NCBI GenBank assembly: GCA_024362935.1
Contig: JANCRA010000116.1
Location: 556,501 to 620,500, forward strand
Direction: 5' to 3'
DNA: 64,000 nt
DNA from: Setophaga petechia
Lineage: Eukaryota > Chordata > Aves > Passeriformes > Parulidae
Part shown: positions 45,250 to 56,954 of the stretch, piece after piece
Layout of the letters: every line of letters begins with the position of its first letter
How positions within the stretch are numbered: the stretch's first letter is position 1
Notes under the pieces: model-generated
Databases searched by the model: none
Seen by the model: the letters and a program-made list of their open reading frames with translations, nothing else
Told to the model about the DNA's origin: nothing
Program-made: the position numbers and the translations under genes

Positions 45250-45622
45250 GGATGGAGCAGCTCTGCTGGGAGAGCTGGGATTGTTCACCTGCACAGGAGA
45301 AGCTTTGGGCTGAGCTCAGGGTGGCCTGAAGGGGCTGCAGGAAAGATGGACACAGAAAATTTCCAAGGGATGGAGGGACAGCATCCAGGGAATGGCTCCC
45401 ACTGGGAAAGGGGAGATTGGGCTGGGATCTTGGCAAGGAATTCCTGGCTGGGCTGGAATTCCCAGATTTGCTGTGGCTGCCCCTGGATCCCTGGCAGTGC
45501 CCAAGGCCAGGCTGGATCCACCTGGGACAGTGGGAGGTGTCCCTGCCCATGGCAGGAGTGGCTCTGGGTGGGCTCTGAGGTCCCTTTCATCCCAAACTGT
45601 TCCAGGATTCTGGGATTTTATG
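45250..45622 (+). mobile_element. CR1 3' fragment
   Basis: It ends cccaaactgttccaggattc. The body is shared with the copies at 1290, 21696 and 57115. It has a gap relative to the 1290 copy that removes the acattggggcttgga step, as in the 57115 copy. Confidence 0.86.
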
Positions 45623-46706
45623 AACTCAGGAGCTGAGTTCAGTTATCCAGAAACATCCCCTCAAATATCTTGGTGATGTTTAAGGCAGGGTCTCAAAGAC
45701 CACCAGGATCTGAAGAGAACCAAAGCTGTGGTGAGGAGATGGAGACTGGAATAAATCTTGGGAATAGATGTGATCTTTGCTTGTCAGGACATTCATTAGC
45801 AATCCTTATTTAGCAGCAGAATTGCAGCTTAGAGATAGTTTTAAAAAAATTAAAAAAAGAATTTATTTAAAGAATCCATCCAGCCCCAATCTCTTCCCCA
45901 ACACCTGTCACTATAAAAACAGCACGGAGGGTTCCAGTTCTCCTTAATGGATGAGCCTCCTCCTATTAAACACGGGAACATTTCACAGTCCTGCACTCAG
46001 AGACAGCAAGTTATTTGTCACCCTCTCCACAAAAATCCTCTGCCTTATTTCTAATCCAAACTAATCCTCCTCCAGCTCAAAGCACCTGGTGCCACCCTCT
46101 GAGCACTGATCCTCAGTCCATGGTGCCCGCTCCAGCTCTGCCAGCCAGGAATGACTGCCTGGAGAAAAGCCCTCACTGATTAATCACTCATTAATCACTC
46201 ATCATGACAAGGCACAATTACAGACCAAGCACTAATTAGGAGGCACGGGGTGGATGAGCACAAGGTGGAAAGGAAAACCCAGCCCTCAGTGGGGTCTGCC
46301 CGGGCTGGACTTTGCACCATGACACAACAAAACCCCTCTGTAAGGACAAGGCTGGAGAGGAAATCATTGAAAAACAGTAATTTCAGTTAATTATTTCATC
46401 TGTCCAGCCAGTTCTGTTTGAAAAGCTGTTCCCATCCTGCTCCAGCAGCGATGTTCTCACCTCCCAGCACCCAGGAAATGCAGATTTTAACGAGGTAACA
46501 GCCGGCACTTTGCACCCCGTCAGGAACTGCCAGTGGTTTCACACCCCGGGGCTTGTGAGGTTTTATTAAAGCACAGCTCGGATCACCCAGCCCACGCTGA
46601 ATTCCAAATATTGGGTGGTGCAGAACGTGGGACGCAGCAGAGCTGCTCCGGGAGCGCTCCAGCTCCCTTCCCGTGCAGCCTCCAATCCAGATGTGCTTCC
46701 CCAATA
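45623..46706. other. Non-repetitive intron, partly AT-rich
   Basis: 45840-46040 and 46150-46260 are AT-rich and single-copy. The latter carries a short duplicated attaatcactca word and may be a conserved noncoding element. No exon was recognised. Confidence 0.45.
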
Positions 46707-46851
46707 ATCCCAGCTCTTGAAATGATTGAAATAAATGGGAAAAAACCAGCCTGACTGCAGCTGCTCACAGATATGGAGCAGTCTTGAAATGATTGAAATA
46801 AAGGGGAAAACTCAGCCCAACTGCAGCTGCTCATAGATATGGAGCAGTGTG
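46707..46851. repeat. Tandem duplication, about 72-bp unit x2
   Basis: Two copies of tcttgaaatgattgaaataa, a linker, then ctgcagctgctca and agatatggagcag. They differ by a few substitutions. Confidence 0.93.
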
Positions 46852-47099
46852 GGATTCCTGATACACCTGGAAGAGCAGGTAACACCATCCTATGGCTTTT
46901 CTTGTTCCTCACTGGAGGTTTTACAGCCCTGCTCCTACAATCCTGGCATTAGGGAGGGTTTGGTTCTTCAGGACACAAAGCTCAAGGGGTCCCACGAGTG
47001 GGATAAATCCCAGAGGGCTCTGGTCATTCCTGCCCCTCAATGAGGCAGCACAGGAGGCACCTGAGGCTCCTCCTGGATGCCACAATCCTCTGCCATTCT

Positions 47100-47400
47100 G
47101 AGCATTGTTGAGTCACTGAGTGGCATCAGGGAATTGTTCAGGTTGGAAAAGATTTCAGACAATCACACCCAGCCATGCCCAGCACTGCCAGGGCCACCAC
47201 TGCCCCTGTCCCCAAGTGCCACATCCACAGGGCTGGAAATCCCTCAGGGATGGGCACTCCAAACCTCCCTGGGCATTCCCAACTCCTGAACCCCTTTTCC
47301 ATGGGGAATATTCCCAATAATCCACCCTGAGCTCCCCTGAGGCCGTTCCCTCTGCTCCTGTCCCTGTTCCCCTCCTGGCAGGAGCTGTGCAGAGCCACAA
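47100..47400 (-). mobile_element. CR1 fragment, reverse orientation
   Basis: It carries the gttcaggttggaaaagattt start, the gggatgggcactccaaacc segment and a later gtccctgttcccctcctggc segment, in reverse CR1 order. It is close in style to the copy at 10896. Confidence 0.75.
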
Positions 47401-47429
47401 GGGCCCCCTGAGCCTCCTTTGCTCCAGGC

Positions 47430-47716
47430 TGAGCCCCTGCCCAGCTCCTCAGGGATTCTGCAGCCCCTGCCCAGCTCCTCAGGGATTCTGCAGCCCCTGC
47501 CCAGCTCCTCAGGGATTCTGCAGCCCCTGCCCAGCTCCTCAGGGATTCTGCAGCCCCTTCCCAGCTCCTCAGGGATTCTGCAGCCCCTGCCCAGCTCCTC
47601 AGGGATTCTCCAGCCCCTGCCCAGCTCCTCAGGGATTCTGCAGCCCCTTCCCGGCTCCTCAGGGATTGTCCAGCCCCTGCCCAGCTCCTCAGGGATTCTC
47701 CAGCCCCTGCCCAGCT
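47430..47716. repeat. Near-perfect 30-bp minisatellite, about 9 copies
   Basis: Units are cagcccctgcccagctcctc followed by agggattctg. Only a handful of substitutions occur across nine copies (ttccc for tgccc, ctcc for ctgc). It starts at the edge of the CR1 fragment. Because 30 is a multiple of three, open frames persist on both strands, but no gene context exists. Confidence 0.97.
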
Positions 47717-48049
47717 CTGTCCCTGCCCTGGCCACGCTCCAGCCCCTCCAGGGCTCTCCCCAGCCCTGGAGATGCCCTGGCAATGCCAGCACAGGGACGG
47801 GCACTGCCCTGGCCCTGCTGATTCCCAGCACCAGGAGCTGCTGCCAGATCCCAACCCAAGAGTGGGTGGAACCAGAATCGAGTCCCCACGGCTAAAATCA
47901 GCTCTGAAATAACACGGTGCAGCCTCCCAGCACTCAATAAACATTAACTAATTAATCCTCCCAGCACTCTCCTGGAAAGGCTTCAGCAGAGTGAGAATCA
48001 TTCACTGAAAACCATCCGTGCACCAGGGCTGCAGGAGGACGTGGATGCC
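47717..48049. other. Non-repetitive intron
   Basis: No feature was recognised. Confidence 0.5.
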
Positions 48050-48150
48050 ACAGGAATCATGGAATGGTTTGGGTTGGATGGAGCCTTTGGAGGTGCCCAA
48101 CCCCTCCCTGGGCTCCCTAATCCAGCTCAGATCGCTCCAGATCAGATTTG
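48050..48150 (-). mobile_element. CR1 3' fragment, reverse orientation
   Basis: caggaatcatggaatggttt then gggttggatggagccttt, a classic reverse CR1 3' end of about 100 bp. Confidence 0.8.
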
Positions 48151-48164
48151 TTTAATCCCATTTT

Positions 48165-48400
48165 AGCCACACCAAGCTGGCAGTGTAATCAGCTCTGTAA
48201 CCTGGACTTGACTTGGAATTGTTAAAAATAGCTTAGAGACTGTTGTAAAATAGTTGATAGGTCATAAAGCACGTGCTGTTAGTTTGGTTATTATACTGTA
48301 AAAGGGGTTAAAAGGGGAATTATAAGAAATCCGGTATAAGGTACCACAACACAGCTCAGTAAAATGCAGCACGAGCCAGCCTGGACAGAACTGTAATGGG
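48165..48400 (+). mobile_element. Possible LTR fragment
   Basis: AT-rich single block with a TATA-like step (aattataagaaatcc), promoter-like spacing, and tracts such as gttgataggtcataaagc reminiscent of avian LTRs. It lacks clear termini and a poly(A) signal, so the call is tentative. A DNA transposon or SINE fragment is also possible. Confidence 0.35.
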
Positions 48401-48847
48401 AATTTTATCAGGATGAGCTGACAAAATCAGCTCCTAAATCCCTAAAGCTGATGGGCTGGAAGGAAGCCGGGCTGCGGCTGAGCAGGAGCAGCACCTGGGG
48501 ACCAGGGAGGTTCTCTGGGGTGCATTGCAGCTCCCTCCGTGCCTTTGGTGATGCTTAAACCCCGCTCACCTCAGCGACACCGAGAACATTCCCAAGCCAA
48601 AAAAGGGGCACTTTCCTGCCAGGAAAAGGGAGCAGCAGCTCAAGGAACACACCCCGGGTCTATCGCATCCTGCGGGAGACCTGGGCGGGGGGGAAAATTA
48701 CAGTTTACTGCAAATGGGGCTCTTCGCTCTTCATCAACACCGTGAGCAAAAGCCATTACTGCCCAAAAGGGAGGCTCTTAGCGCTGATGGAGCCGGCGGG
48801 CACTGCGGCTCTCCCCGCTGCTCGGCTGATTGAGGCAGCGGCGCCGC
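48401..48847. other. Non-repetitive intron, some CpG
   Basis: 48640-48847 has an elevated CpG count next to the array. No exon was recognised. Confidence 0.45.
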
Positions 48848-49696
48848 AATGAACCCCTGCCCATGGAGCTGCAATGAACCCCTGCCCGTGGAACTGGGAA
48901 TGAACCCCTGCCCGTGGAGCTGCAATGAACCCCTGCCCGTGGAGGGGCAATGAACTCCTGCCCGTGGAGGGGCAATGAACCCCTGCCCGTGGAGCCACAA
49001 TGAACCCCTGCCCATGGAGGGGCAATGAACCCCTGCCCGTGGAGGGGCAATGAACCCCTGCCCATGGAGCTGCAGTGAACCCCTGCCCGTGGAGCCGCAA
49101 TGAACCCCTGGAGCCGCAATGAACCCCTGCCCGTGGAGGGGCAATGAACCCCTGCCCGTGGAGGGGCAATGAATCCCTGCCCATGGAGCCACAATGAACC
49201 CCTGCCCGTGGAGGGGCAATGAACCCCTGCCCGTGGAGCTGCAATGAACCCCTGCCCATGGAGGGGCAATGAACCCCTGCCCGTGGAGCTGCAATGAACC
49301 CCTGCCCGTGGAGCTGCAATGAACCCCTGCCCGTGGAGGGGCAATGAACCCCTGCCCGTGGAGCCACAATGAACCCCTGCCCATGGAGGGGCAATGAACC
49401 CCTGCCCATGGAGCCACAATGAACCCCTGCCCGTGGAGCCGGGAATGAACCCCTGCCCGTGGAGCTGCAGTGAACCCCGGCCCGTGGAGCTGCAATGAAC
49501 CCCTGCCCGTGGAGGGGCAATGAACCCCTGCCTGTGGAGGGGCAATGAACCCCTGCCCGTGGAGGGGCAATGAACCCCTGCCCGTGGAGGGGCAATGAAC
49601 CCCTGCCCATGGAGGGACAATGAATCCCTGCCCATGGAGGGGCAATGATGAACCCCTGCCCGTGGAGGGGCAATGAACCCCTGCCCGTGGAGCCAC
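48848..49696. repeat. Minisatellite, 25-bp unit (aatgaacccctgcccgtgga)
   Basis: About 34 units, with the last five bases varying between ggggc, gctgc, gccac and gccgc. The minus strand is open in all three frames for 280-350 codons. These frames encode the same repeated peptide phase-shifted and are artefacts of a stop-free 25-bp unit. Confidence 0.97.
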
Positions 49697-49848
49697 CGAG
49701 CCCCTTTGCACCTCCTCGAGCCTCACGGGGGAGGAACGGAGCCGGCTCAGAGCAGCCAGCGGCCACAAGTGCACTTGGAGAGGCTGCGGAGCGAGAAGTC
49801 ACGGGTGACACAGCTCAGGCTCCGCCAGCGCTGCGCAGAACAGCGAGT

Positions 49849-49904
49849 GTCTGTCTGTCTGTCTGTCTGTCTGTCTGCCTGCCTGTCTGTCTGTCTGTCT
49901 CCAA
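49849..49904. repeat. (TGTC)n microsatellite
   Basis: About 14 tetramers of tgtc, with two tgcc variants in the middle. Confidence 0.97.
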
Positions 49905-49949
49905 GGGACCTCTGCCGGCCGCACATCCCCAGCCCGGGCTCATTCTTCA

Positions 49950-50680
49950 TCTTTTCCCGGTTTTTTCCCCTCTGCCCGTGATGCTGAGGGGTGAAGCTGA
50001 GGGTGCCAAGTCAGTGATGGAGCTGTGCTCGCTCACAAATTGGTGCTGGCAGGAGGTGCAGGCAAACACCCACAGAAATGAACAGGCAGAATTCCAGCAG
50101 CAAATCCTGGGGGCTGTGACCTCCCCAGGTCCTCTCCAGCCTATGATCCTACATAGGGATCATAGGGAAGGAGATGCGGGTCAAAAATCCTAAACCCGGT
50201 GTCTGCTGGCTACAAGGATTTTAGTCAGCTAAGATCCACAGCTCAGGGTGTTTATTGCTGGTTTTATGATCCCTGGATTAATGTCTAGCCTCCACTTCAG
50301 GCTTATTGTTATTTTTTTCCATTTTTTCCCATTTTTCCCTGTTTTTTCCCCTCTGCCCGTGATGCTGAGGGGTGAAGCTGAGGGTGCAAAGTCAGTGATG
50401 GAGCTGTGCTCGCTCACAAATTGGTGCTGGCAGGAGGTGCAGGCAAACACCCACAGAAATGAACAGGCAGAATTCCAGCAGCAAATCCTGGGGGCTGTGA
50501 CCTCCCCAGGTCCTCTCCAGCCTATGATCCCACAGCAAGGAGGGAGACATGGATCAAAAATCCTAAACCCGGTGTCTGATGGCTCCAAGGATTTTAGCCA
50601 AGATCCACAGCTCAGGGTGTTTATTGCTGTTTTGTGATCCCTGGATTAATGTCCAGCCTCCACTTCAGGTGTATTGTTCA
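49950..50680. repeat. Tandem duplication, two copies with a 381-bp offset
   Basis: The word tctgcccgtgatgctgagg occurs at 49971 and 50352, and the following 310 bp match closely. Matching words include caaattggtgctggcagg, gtgacctccccaggtcc and ttttagccaagatccacag (near copy). The first copy has a 20-bp insertion around ctacatagggatcatagg. The sequence was not recognised as a named element. Confidence 0.92.
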
Positions 50681-51274
50681 CTCTTTATCAATAAAATATT
50701 GTATCTAATAGAATTGAATAGAAATAAATAGAAATTTGATAGAATTTTATCTTTTATGTCCCCTTCAGCAGCTGCAGCTGGTTCCTATTTGGGCAGCACA
50801 GACCCAGCACCCTGATCCCATTATCCCATCCCATTATCCCACCCCATAATCCCATCCCATAATCCCACCCCATCCCATCCCTCAGGCTGCACAGCCAGCA
50901 GGGGATCAGGGCCAAGCAGAGGCAGAGCAGGCAGGATTTGGGGAGGGGGATGAGCCGGGTTTTTATGAAGCTCAGCTCCTGGAGCAGCCAGCTGTGCCAG
51001 GGCAGCTGGCGAGGTGGGAACACATGGCCCGAGAAGGAGGCACAGCCCTGGCACTGCTGGCACTGCCAGGCTTCACACCTCCCTCCTCCCGGAGTCTGGG
51101 CACGGAGCACACCCGTGCCAGCCACATCTGAACTCAGGGGGAAAAACCAGACAGGGAACAGGCAGCACCTCCCTCTGCCCTACCAGGGACCTTTATTAAT
51201 GAGCTGCATTCATTAATGAGCTGCGTCTTGTGATACGTGGGTGATGCCATGGCTCACTCTCACAAGGAAAAGGC
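50681..51274. other. Non-repetitive intron with a small ATCCC repeat
   Basis: 50815-50880 is a short array of cccattatcccacc and cccataatccc words. The remainder is GC-rich single-copy intron without an exon. Confidence 0.6.
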
Positions 51275-51624
51275 AAATATCCTGTATATGTGTTTAATAG
51301 AGAGAAAAAATTATATATATATATATATAAAACACCAAATTAATAGAGAGAAGTATATATATATATGTTTAATAAAGAATTAATAGAGGGAATAAATATA
51401 TATTATATATAAATATATATATAATACCGAATTAATAGAGAGAAGTATATATATATATGTTTAATAAAGAATTAATAGAGAGAATATATACATATTTTAT
51501 ATATACATAAAAAACCGAATTAATAGAGAGAAGTGTATATATATATATGTTTAATAAAGAATTAATAGAGAGAATATATACATATTTTATATATATATAT
51601 AAAATATCAAATTAATAGAGAGAA

Positions 51625-51661
<37 letters not shown>

Positions 51662-53045
51662 ATAAAGAATTAATAGAGAGAATAAATATATTATATATAT
51701 ATAAAATACCGAATTAATAGAGACAAGTATATATATATATATGTGTAATAAAGAATTAATAGAGAGAATTTATATGTATAATATATACATTTAAAATACC
51801 AAATTAATAGAGAGAAGCATATATATATTATTAGATTAATTATATCTTATACATACACATTATATACATATTATATATGTATATATGTTTAATACCGAAT
51901 TAATAGAGAGAAGTCTATATATATGTTTAATAAAGAATTAATAGAAAGAATTATATCTATGTATATATGTTTAATAGAGAATTAGAGAGAAGTCTATATA
52001 TATGTATATATGTTTAATAATATGTTTTCTGTATTAAACATTAAATTTTCTGTATTATACATTAATATGTTTAATGTATATATGTATATATGTTTATATG
52101 TATATATGTCTAATAAAGAATTAATAAAGAGAATTACATATATGTATACGTGTTTAATACAGAATTCATAGAGAGGTATATATATGTTTAATAGATAATT
52201 AATAGAAGTATATTTATATGCATATATGTTTAATAAAGAATTCATAGAGAGAATTATATATATGTATACATATGTAATAGAGAATTCATAGAGAGAACTA
52301 TATATACGTATATATCTTTAGTAGATAATTAATAGAGACATATATATGTATATATGTTAATAAAGAATTAATTGAGACGTGTATATATAAGTATATATGT
52401 TTAATACAGAATTAATAAAGAGAAGTATATATATATATCTTTAATAGAGAATTCATAGAGAGAAGTATATATGTTTGTATTTTTAATAAAGAATTAATTG
52501 AGAGAATTATATATGTATACATGTTTAATACAGAATTAATAGAGAGAAGTATATATGTATATATGTTTAATACAGAATTAACAGAGAGACATATATATAT
52601 GTGTATATATGCTTAATAAAGAATTAATTGAGAGAAGTATATATATGTTTAATAAAGAATTAATTGAGAGAATTATATATGTATACATGTTTAATAGAGA
52701 ATGAATAGAGAGAAGTATATATATAATGTATATATGTTTAATAAAAAATTTTTATATATATATATGTATGTTTAATAGAGAATTAATTGAGGGAAATATA
52801 TATATGTATATATGTTTAATAGAGAATGAATAGAGAAGTATATATATAATGTATATATGTTTAATAAAGAATTAATATATATACATGTATGTTTAATAGA
52901 GAATTGAGAGAGAAGTATATATATAATGTATATATGTTTAATAAAAATTTTTTATATATATATATATATGTATGTTTAATAGAGAATTAAGAGAGAGAAG
53001 TATATATATGCTTCATAGAGAATTCATAGAGAGAAGTTTGATAGA
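51275..53045. repeat. AT-rich minisatellite with (TA)n runs, about 50-70 bp unit
   Basis: About 30 units of aagaattaatagagagaa followed by gtatatatatatgttt and an aata step. TA runs reach about 30 bp (51627-51660). It is over 80% A+T by eye. It lies next to intron text at 53046-53547, and the G-rich array at 53548 follows. Confidence 0.97.
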
Positions 53046-53547
53046 TTTATAGTCAAGTTTTACCTCTCTTGTGTTGTTATTATGGGCTGGCCTGGGTTTG
53101 GGACATCTGGGGGACATTTGGGTGTTACTCTGGCAGCACCTGACCTCCCATCAAGATTGAAGGACGTGATCTCCACCACTGGACAGCAAAAGGAGTCGAG
53201 GACAGAACTTTGGGAGGGACCAAAGGGTTAAAAGGCAAAAGCTCCACTGTGTGATGAGCACACGCTGGGGAAAATCCTCTGCTCCTGGCACCTCAGCATT
53301 CCCTCTATTCAGCCTCCTGTTGCATTTCTGAGCAGGCTTTTATAAACCTTTCAAGTTTTTGGTTTTTTTTTTTTGAAAGTGGGTAGCATTTCTCACAATT
53401 TCATTAATGAGCTGCGCCTCCAAAGCTCTCGTAGGCATTAAAAAACTCCAAATGTCTCCCGGGAAAAGCTGCACTCCCCTGCAGAGCCCCCAGCCCTGCG
53501 CTGCTGCTGTGCGGCTCTTTGCCTCTCTCTGCTGGCAGCAGCACCAG
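53046..53547. other. Intron; possible LTR-derived segment
   Basis: 53060-53345 has LTR-like features (ggcttttataaacc at the right, gggttaaaagg in the middle), but the termini are not clear. A T run is at 53360-53373. No exon was recognised. Confidence 0.35.
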
Positions 53548-54616
53548 GATGGGGACAGGGACACGGGGACACGGACACGGGGACAGGGACACGGGGACAG
53601 GGACACAGGGACACGGGGACAGGAACACAGGGACACGGGGACAGGGCTGGGGGACAGGGCTGGGGGACAGGGACACGGGGACAGGGCTGGGGGACAGGGA
53701 CACAGGGACAGGGACAAGGACAAGGGGACAGGGACACGGGGAAAGGGGACAAGGGGACAGGGACACGGGGACAGGGACATGGGAACAGGGACACAGGGAG
53801 AGGGCTGGGGGACAGGGCTGGGGGACAGGGACACGGGGACAGGGACACGGGGACAGGGACACGGGGAAAGGGACAAGGGGACAGGGACACGGGGACAGGG
53901 ACAGGGGGACAGGGACATGGGGACAGGGCTGGGGGAGAGGGCTGGGGGACAGGGACACGGGGACAGGGACACGGGGAAAGGGACAAGGACAAGGGGACAG
54001 GGACACGGGGAAAGGGACACGGGGACAGGGCTGGGGGACAGGGACACGGGGACATGGGGACAGGGCTGGGGGACAGGGACACGGGGACAGGGACACAGGG
54101 ACAGGGCTGGGGGACAGGGACACGGGGACAGGGACAGGGGGACAGGGCTGGGGGACAGGGACATGGGGACAGAGACACGGGGACACAGGGACAGGGCTGG
54201 GGGACAGGGACACAGGGACATGGGGACAGGGCTGGGGGACAGGGACACGGGGACAGGGACACAGGGACAGGGCTGGGGGACAGGGACACGGGGACAGGGA
54301 CAGGGGGACAGGGCTGGGGGACAGGGACATGGGGACAGAGACACGGGGACACAGGGACAGGGCTGGGGGACAGGGACACGGGGACAGGGACACAGGGACA
54401 GGGCTGGGGGACAGGGACACGGGGACAGGGACACGGGGACAGGGACACGGGGACAGGGCTGGGGGAAAGGGCTGGGGGACAGGGACACGGGACAGGGACA
54501 AGGGGACAGGGACACGGGGACAGGGACAAGGGGACAGGGCTGGGGGACAGGGACACGGGGACACGGACACGGGGACAGGGACACGGGGACAGGGCTGGGG
54601 GACAGGGCTGGGGGAC
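53548..54616. repeat. GGGACA/GGGGACA minisatellite, G-quadruplex prone
   Basis: An irregular chain of gggacacggggacag and gggctgggggacag modules with strong strand asymmetry: the plus strand is G-rich and free of T except in ctgggg and atgggg. Multi-unit blocks are duplicated, for example an 80-bp stretch containing cagagacacggggacacagg at about 54150 and 54330. Long open frames of 380-480 codons on both strands are artefacts. Confidence 0.97.
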
Positions 54617-54734
54617 CTTCCCCTGCATTCCTGGCACTGGGTCCTGCTGCATTTATAGGGTGGAGCGTTAGGAACACACCTGTGGGGGAAATCGGGGCTC
54701 TGAGCCCAATTTCCAGCAGCTTTGCAGCATCCTG

Positions 54735-55318
54735 GGCAACACTTGGAGCAAAACTGAGATTAAACCAGGGGCTGGGCAACACTTGGAGCATTGATATTAA
54801 ACCAGGAGCTGGGCAACACTTGGAGCATTGATATTAAACCAGGGGCTGGGCAAGACTTGGAGCAAAACTGAGATTAAATCAGGAGCTGGGCAACACTTGA
54901 AGCAAAACTCATATTAAACCAGGAGCTGGGGAACACTTGGAGCAAAACTGAGATTAAACCAGGAGCTGGGCAACACTTGGAGCATTGAGATTAAACCAGG
55001 AGCTGGGCAAGACTTGGAGCAAAACTGAGACTAAACCAGGGACTGGGCAGCACTTGGAAGAATACTGAGATTAAACCAGGGGCTGGGCAACACTTGGAGC
55101 ATTGAGATTAAACCAGGAGCTGGGCAATATTTGGAGCAATAATGAGATTAAACCAGGAGCTGGGCAACACTTGGAGCATTGATATTAAACCAGGAGCTGG
55201 GCAACACTTGGAGCAAAACTGAGATTAAACCAGGAGCTGGGCAATACTTGGAGCAATAATGAGATTAAACCAGGGGCTGGGCAAACTTGGAGCACTGAGA
55301 TTAAACCAGGAGCTCAGC
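54735..55318. repeat. Minisatellite, 32-42 bp unit
   Basis: About 16 units of attaaaccaggagctgggca followed by acacttggagcaaaactgag. Short units lack the aaaactgag portion and have attgat instead. Confidence 0.97.
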
Positions 55319-56095
55319 AGCTTTTCCTACCCCAATTTCTGAGGGCCAAATTCAGCCTGCAAGGGGAAGGAAATGCAGTTCCAACATGGAATGACTGCAG
55401 GGAATTCCAGCTAAGAAAATGGAAGTGTTTTGGGGGAAGAAGTGATGAACAAACCTGAAGTTCATCACGAAATCCCCCCAGTGCTGGTACCCACCTGCAA
55501 ATCTCCCAAGGCAGATCTTGGGTGCCCAAACCCTGAGCACACCCAAGGTTCCTCAGCCTTGCAAAGGGATTTTCTGGAGCACAGAAAGCACAAAAAGGTT
55601 CCTCAGCCTTTCACAGGGGTTTTCTGGTTCTCTGTGCCCTGAGCAGGAGGGATTTCAGTCCCTCTGGGGCTGGGAGCCACCGAGTGCTGCTTCCCTCAGC
55701 CTGCACCCCTGCCCTGCCTGCCCCAGGCTGCTCCCCCAGGCTGGGCTGGGCTCTGGGACAGGGGGACAGAGGGACTCACACACTCACAGGACACAGATAC
55801 AACCCCACAAATTACTGGGATAAAGGACAAAATCAGGGATAAAGGACAAAAGCCACATCATCATGCCCTGCAGCTGGTGCAGCCTTTTGGATGGAGGCTG
55901 AGCTCAGCATTCCCAAAGCAGGGAAAAGGCCGGGTCTAAGCAAGCTGGCTCTTGGGCCTTGCTTGGCAGGCTGCATTTTCAGCCTTGCAGGGCAGGAGCC
56001 ATTCCCTGACATGAGAGCTCTTCCCCCGGAGGTTCCTCCAGGAGCTCTTTGGGATCGCTGCCCTGCCTGAGTTGGGATTGGATCTGGGACCGTCC
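55319..56095. other. Mostly non-repetitive intron
   Basis: 55549-55632 is a duplicated 55-bp phrase (aggttcctcagcctt and ggattttctgg). No exon was recognised. Confidence 0.5.
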
Positions 56096-56243
56096 CCACC
56101 TCCTGCTGCAATCGGCTCCCCGAGCCCTCCGGGGGCCATTGGCACCTTCCCACCCACAGCAGCCACCGGGGCTCTGGGGACAAACCCTGCCAGCCCTGGG
56201 GACAGACCCTGCCAGCCCTGGGCACAGACCCTGCCAGCCCCGC
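56096..56243. repeat. Duplicated segment A with three 22-bp units
   Basis: 148 bp almost identical to 58522-58670: ccacctcctgctgcaatcgg, then ctccccgagccctccggggg, then cagcagccaccggggctctg. It ends with three units of accctgccagccctggg. This is the short copy of the pair described at 58522. Confidence 0.92.
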
Positions 56244-56274
56244 GAGCAGCCACCGAGCGGCGGCGGGGACAGCA

Positions 56275-56890
56275 GGGATGGGGACAGCCGGGACAGGGAC
56301 AGACAGGGTGGGGACATCATGGACAGAGAGGGACCCTCAGCATGGGGATGTGCACAGAGCCATCATGGACAGGGACAGCCAGGACAGGGACATCTGGGAC
56401 AGGGACATCATGGACAGGGACATCTGGGTTAGAGACAGCCAAGACAGGGACATCAAGGACAGGGACAGCCAGCAAAGGGACATCCAGCAAAGGGACATCT
56501 GGGTCAGGGACATCATGGACAAGAATATAAAGGACAGGGACATCATGGACAGAGAGGGACCCTCAGCATGGGGACATCCAGCACAGGGACATCATGGACA
56601 GGGACAGCTGGGACAGGGATAGCCAGGGCAGGGACAGCCAGGGTGGGGACATCTGGGACAGGGACAGCCAGCAAAGGGACAGCCAGGGCAGGGACATTAT
56701 GGACAAGGACATCATGGACAGGGACATCCAGGGCAGGGACATTGGGGACAGGGACATCATGGACAGGGACATCTGGGGCAGAAAGTGACCCTCAGCATGG
56801 AGACATCCAGCACAGGGATCATGGACAGGGATAGCCGGGGCAGGGACAGCTGGGACAGGGACATCCAGGGCAGGGACAGCCAGGGAGGGA
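56275..56890. repeat. Minisatellite, 18-bp unit (acagggacatcatggac)
   Basis: About 34 units of acagggacatcatggac and acagggacagccagggc. A longer phrase with gagagggaccctcagcatgg recurs at 56327, 56551 and in variant form at 56785. The 18-bp unit keeps frames open but no gene is supported. Confidence 0.96.
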
Positions 56891-56954
56891 GGGGCCCTCA
56901 GCCCACCCCACTCTCAGTCCCTGAGGAATTCTGGCTGAGGGACCTCAGGACCCC

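Noticed and set aside
47430..47716. Regular 30-bp repeats considered as a CRISPR or a collagen-like coding repeat
   Set aside because: There are no spacers between units, so not a CRISPR. The Gly-x-y pattern is absent and no gene context exists.
48734..49811. Three overlapping minus-strand frames of 285-350 codons with repeated Gly/His/Ser
   Set aside because: The same repeated peptide appears in each frame, shifted by the 25-bp unit. It is a repeat artefact.
53340..54831. Open frames of 380-480 codons on both strands (Pro/Ser/Val or Gly/Asp/Thr repeats)
   Set aside because: Pure translation of the GGGACA-type array. Both strands and several frames are open at once.
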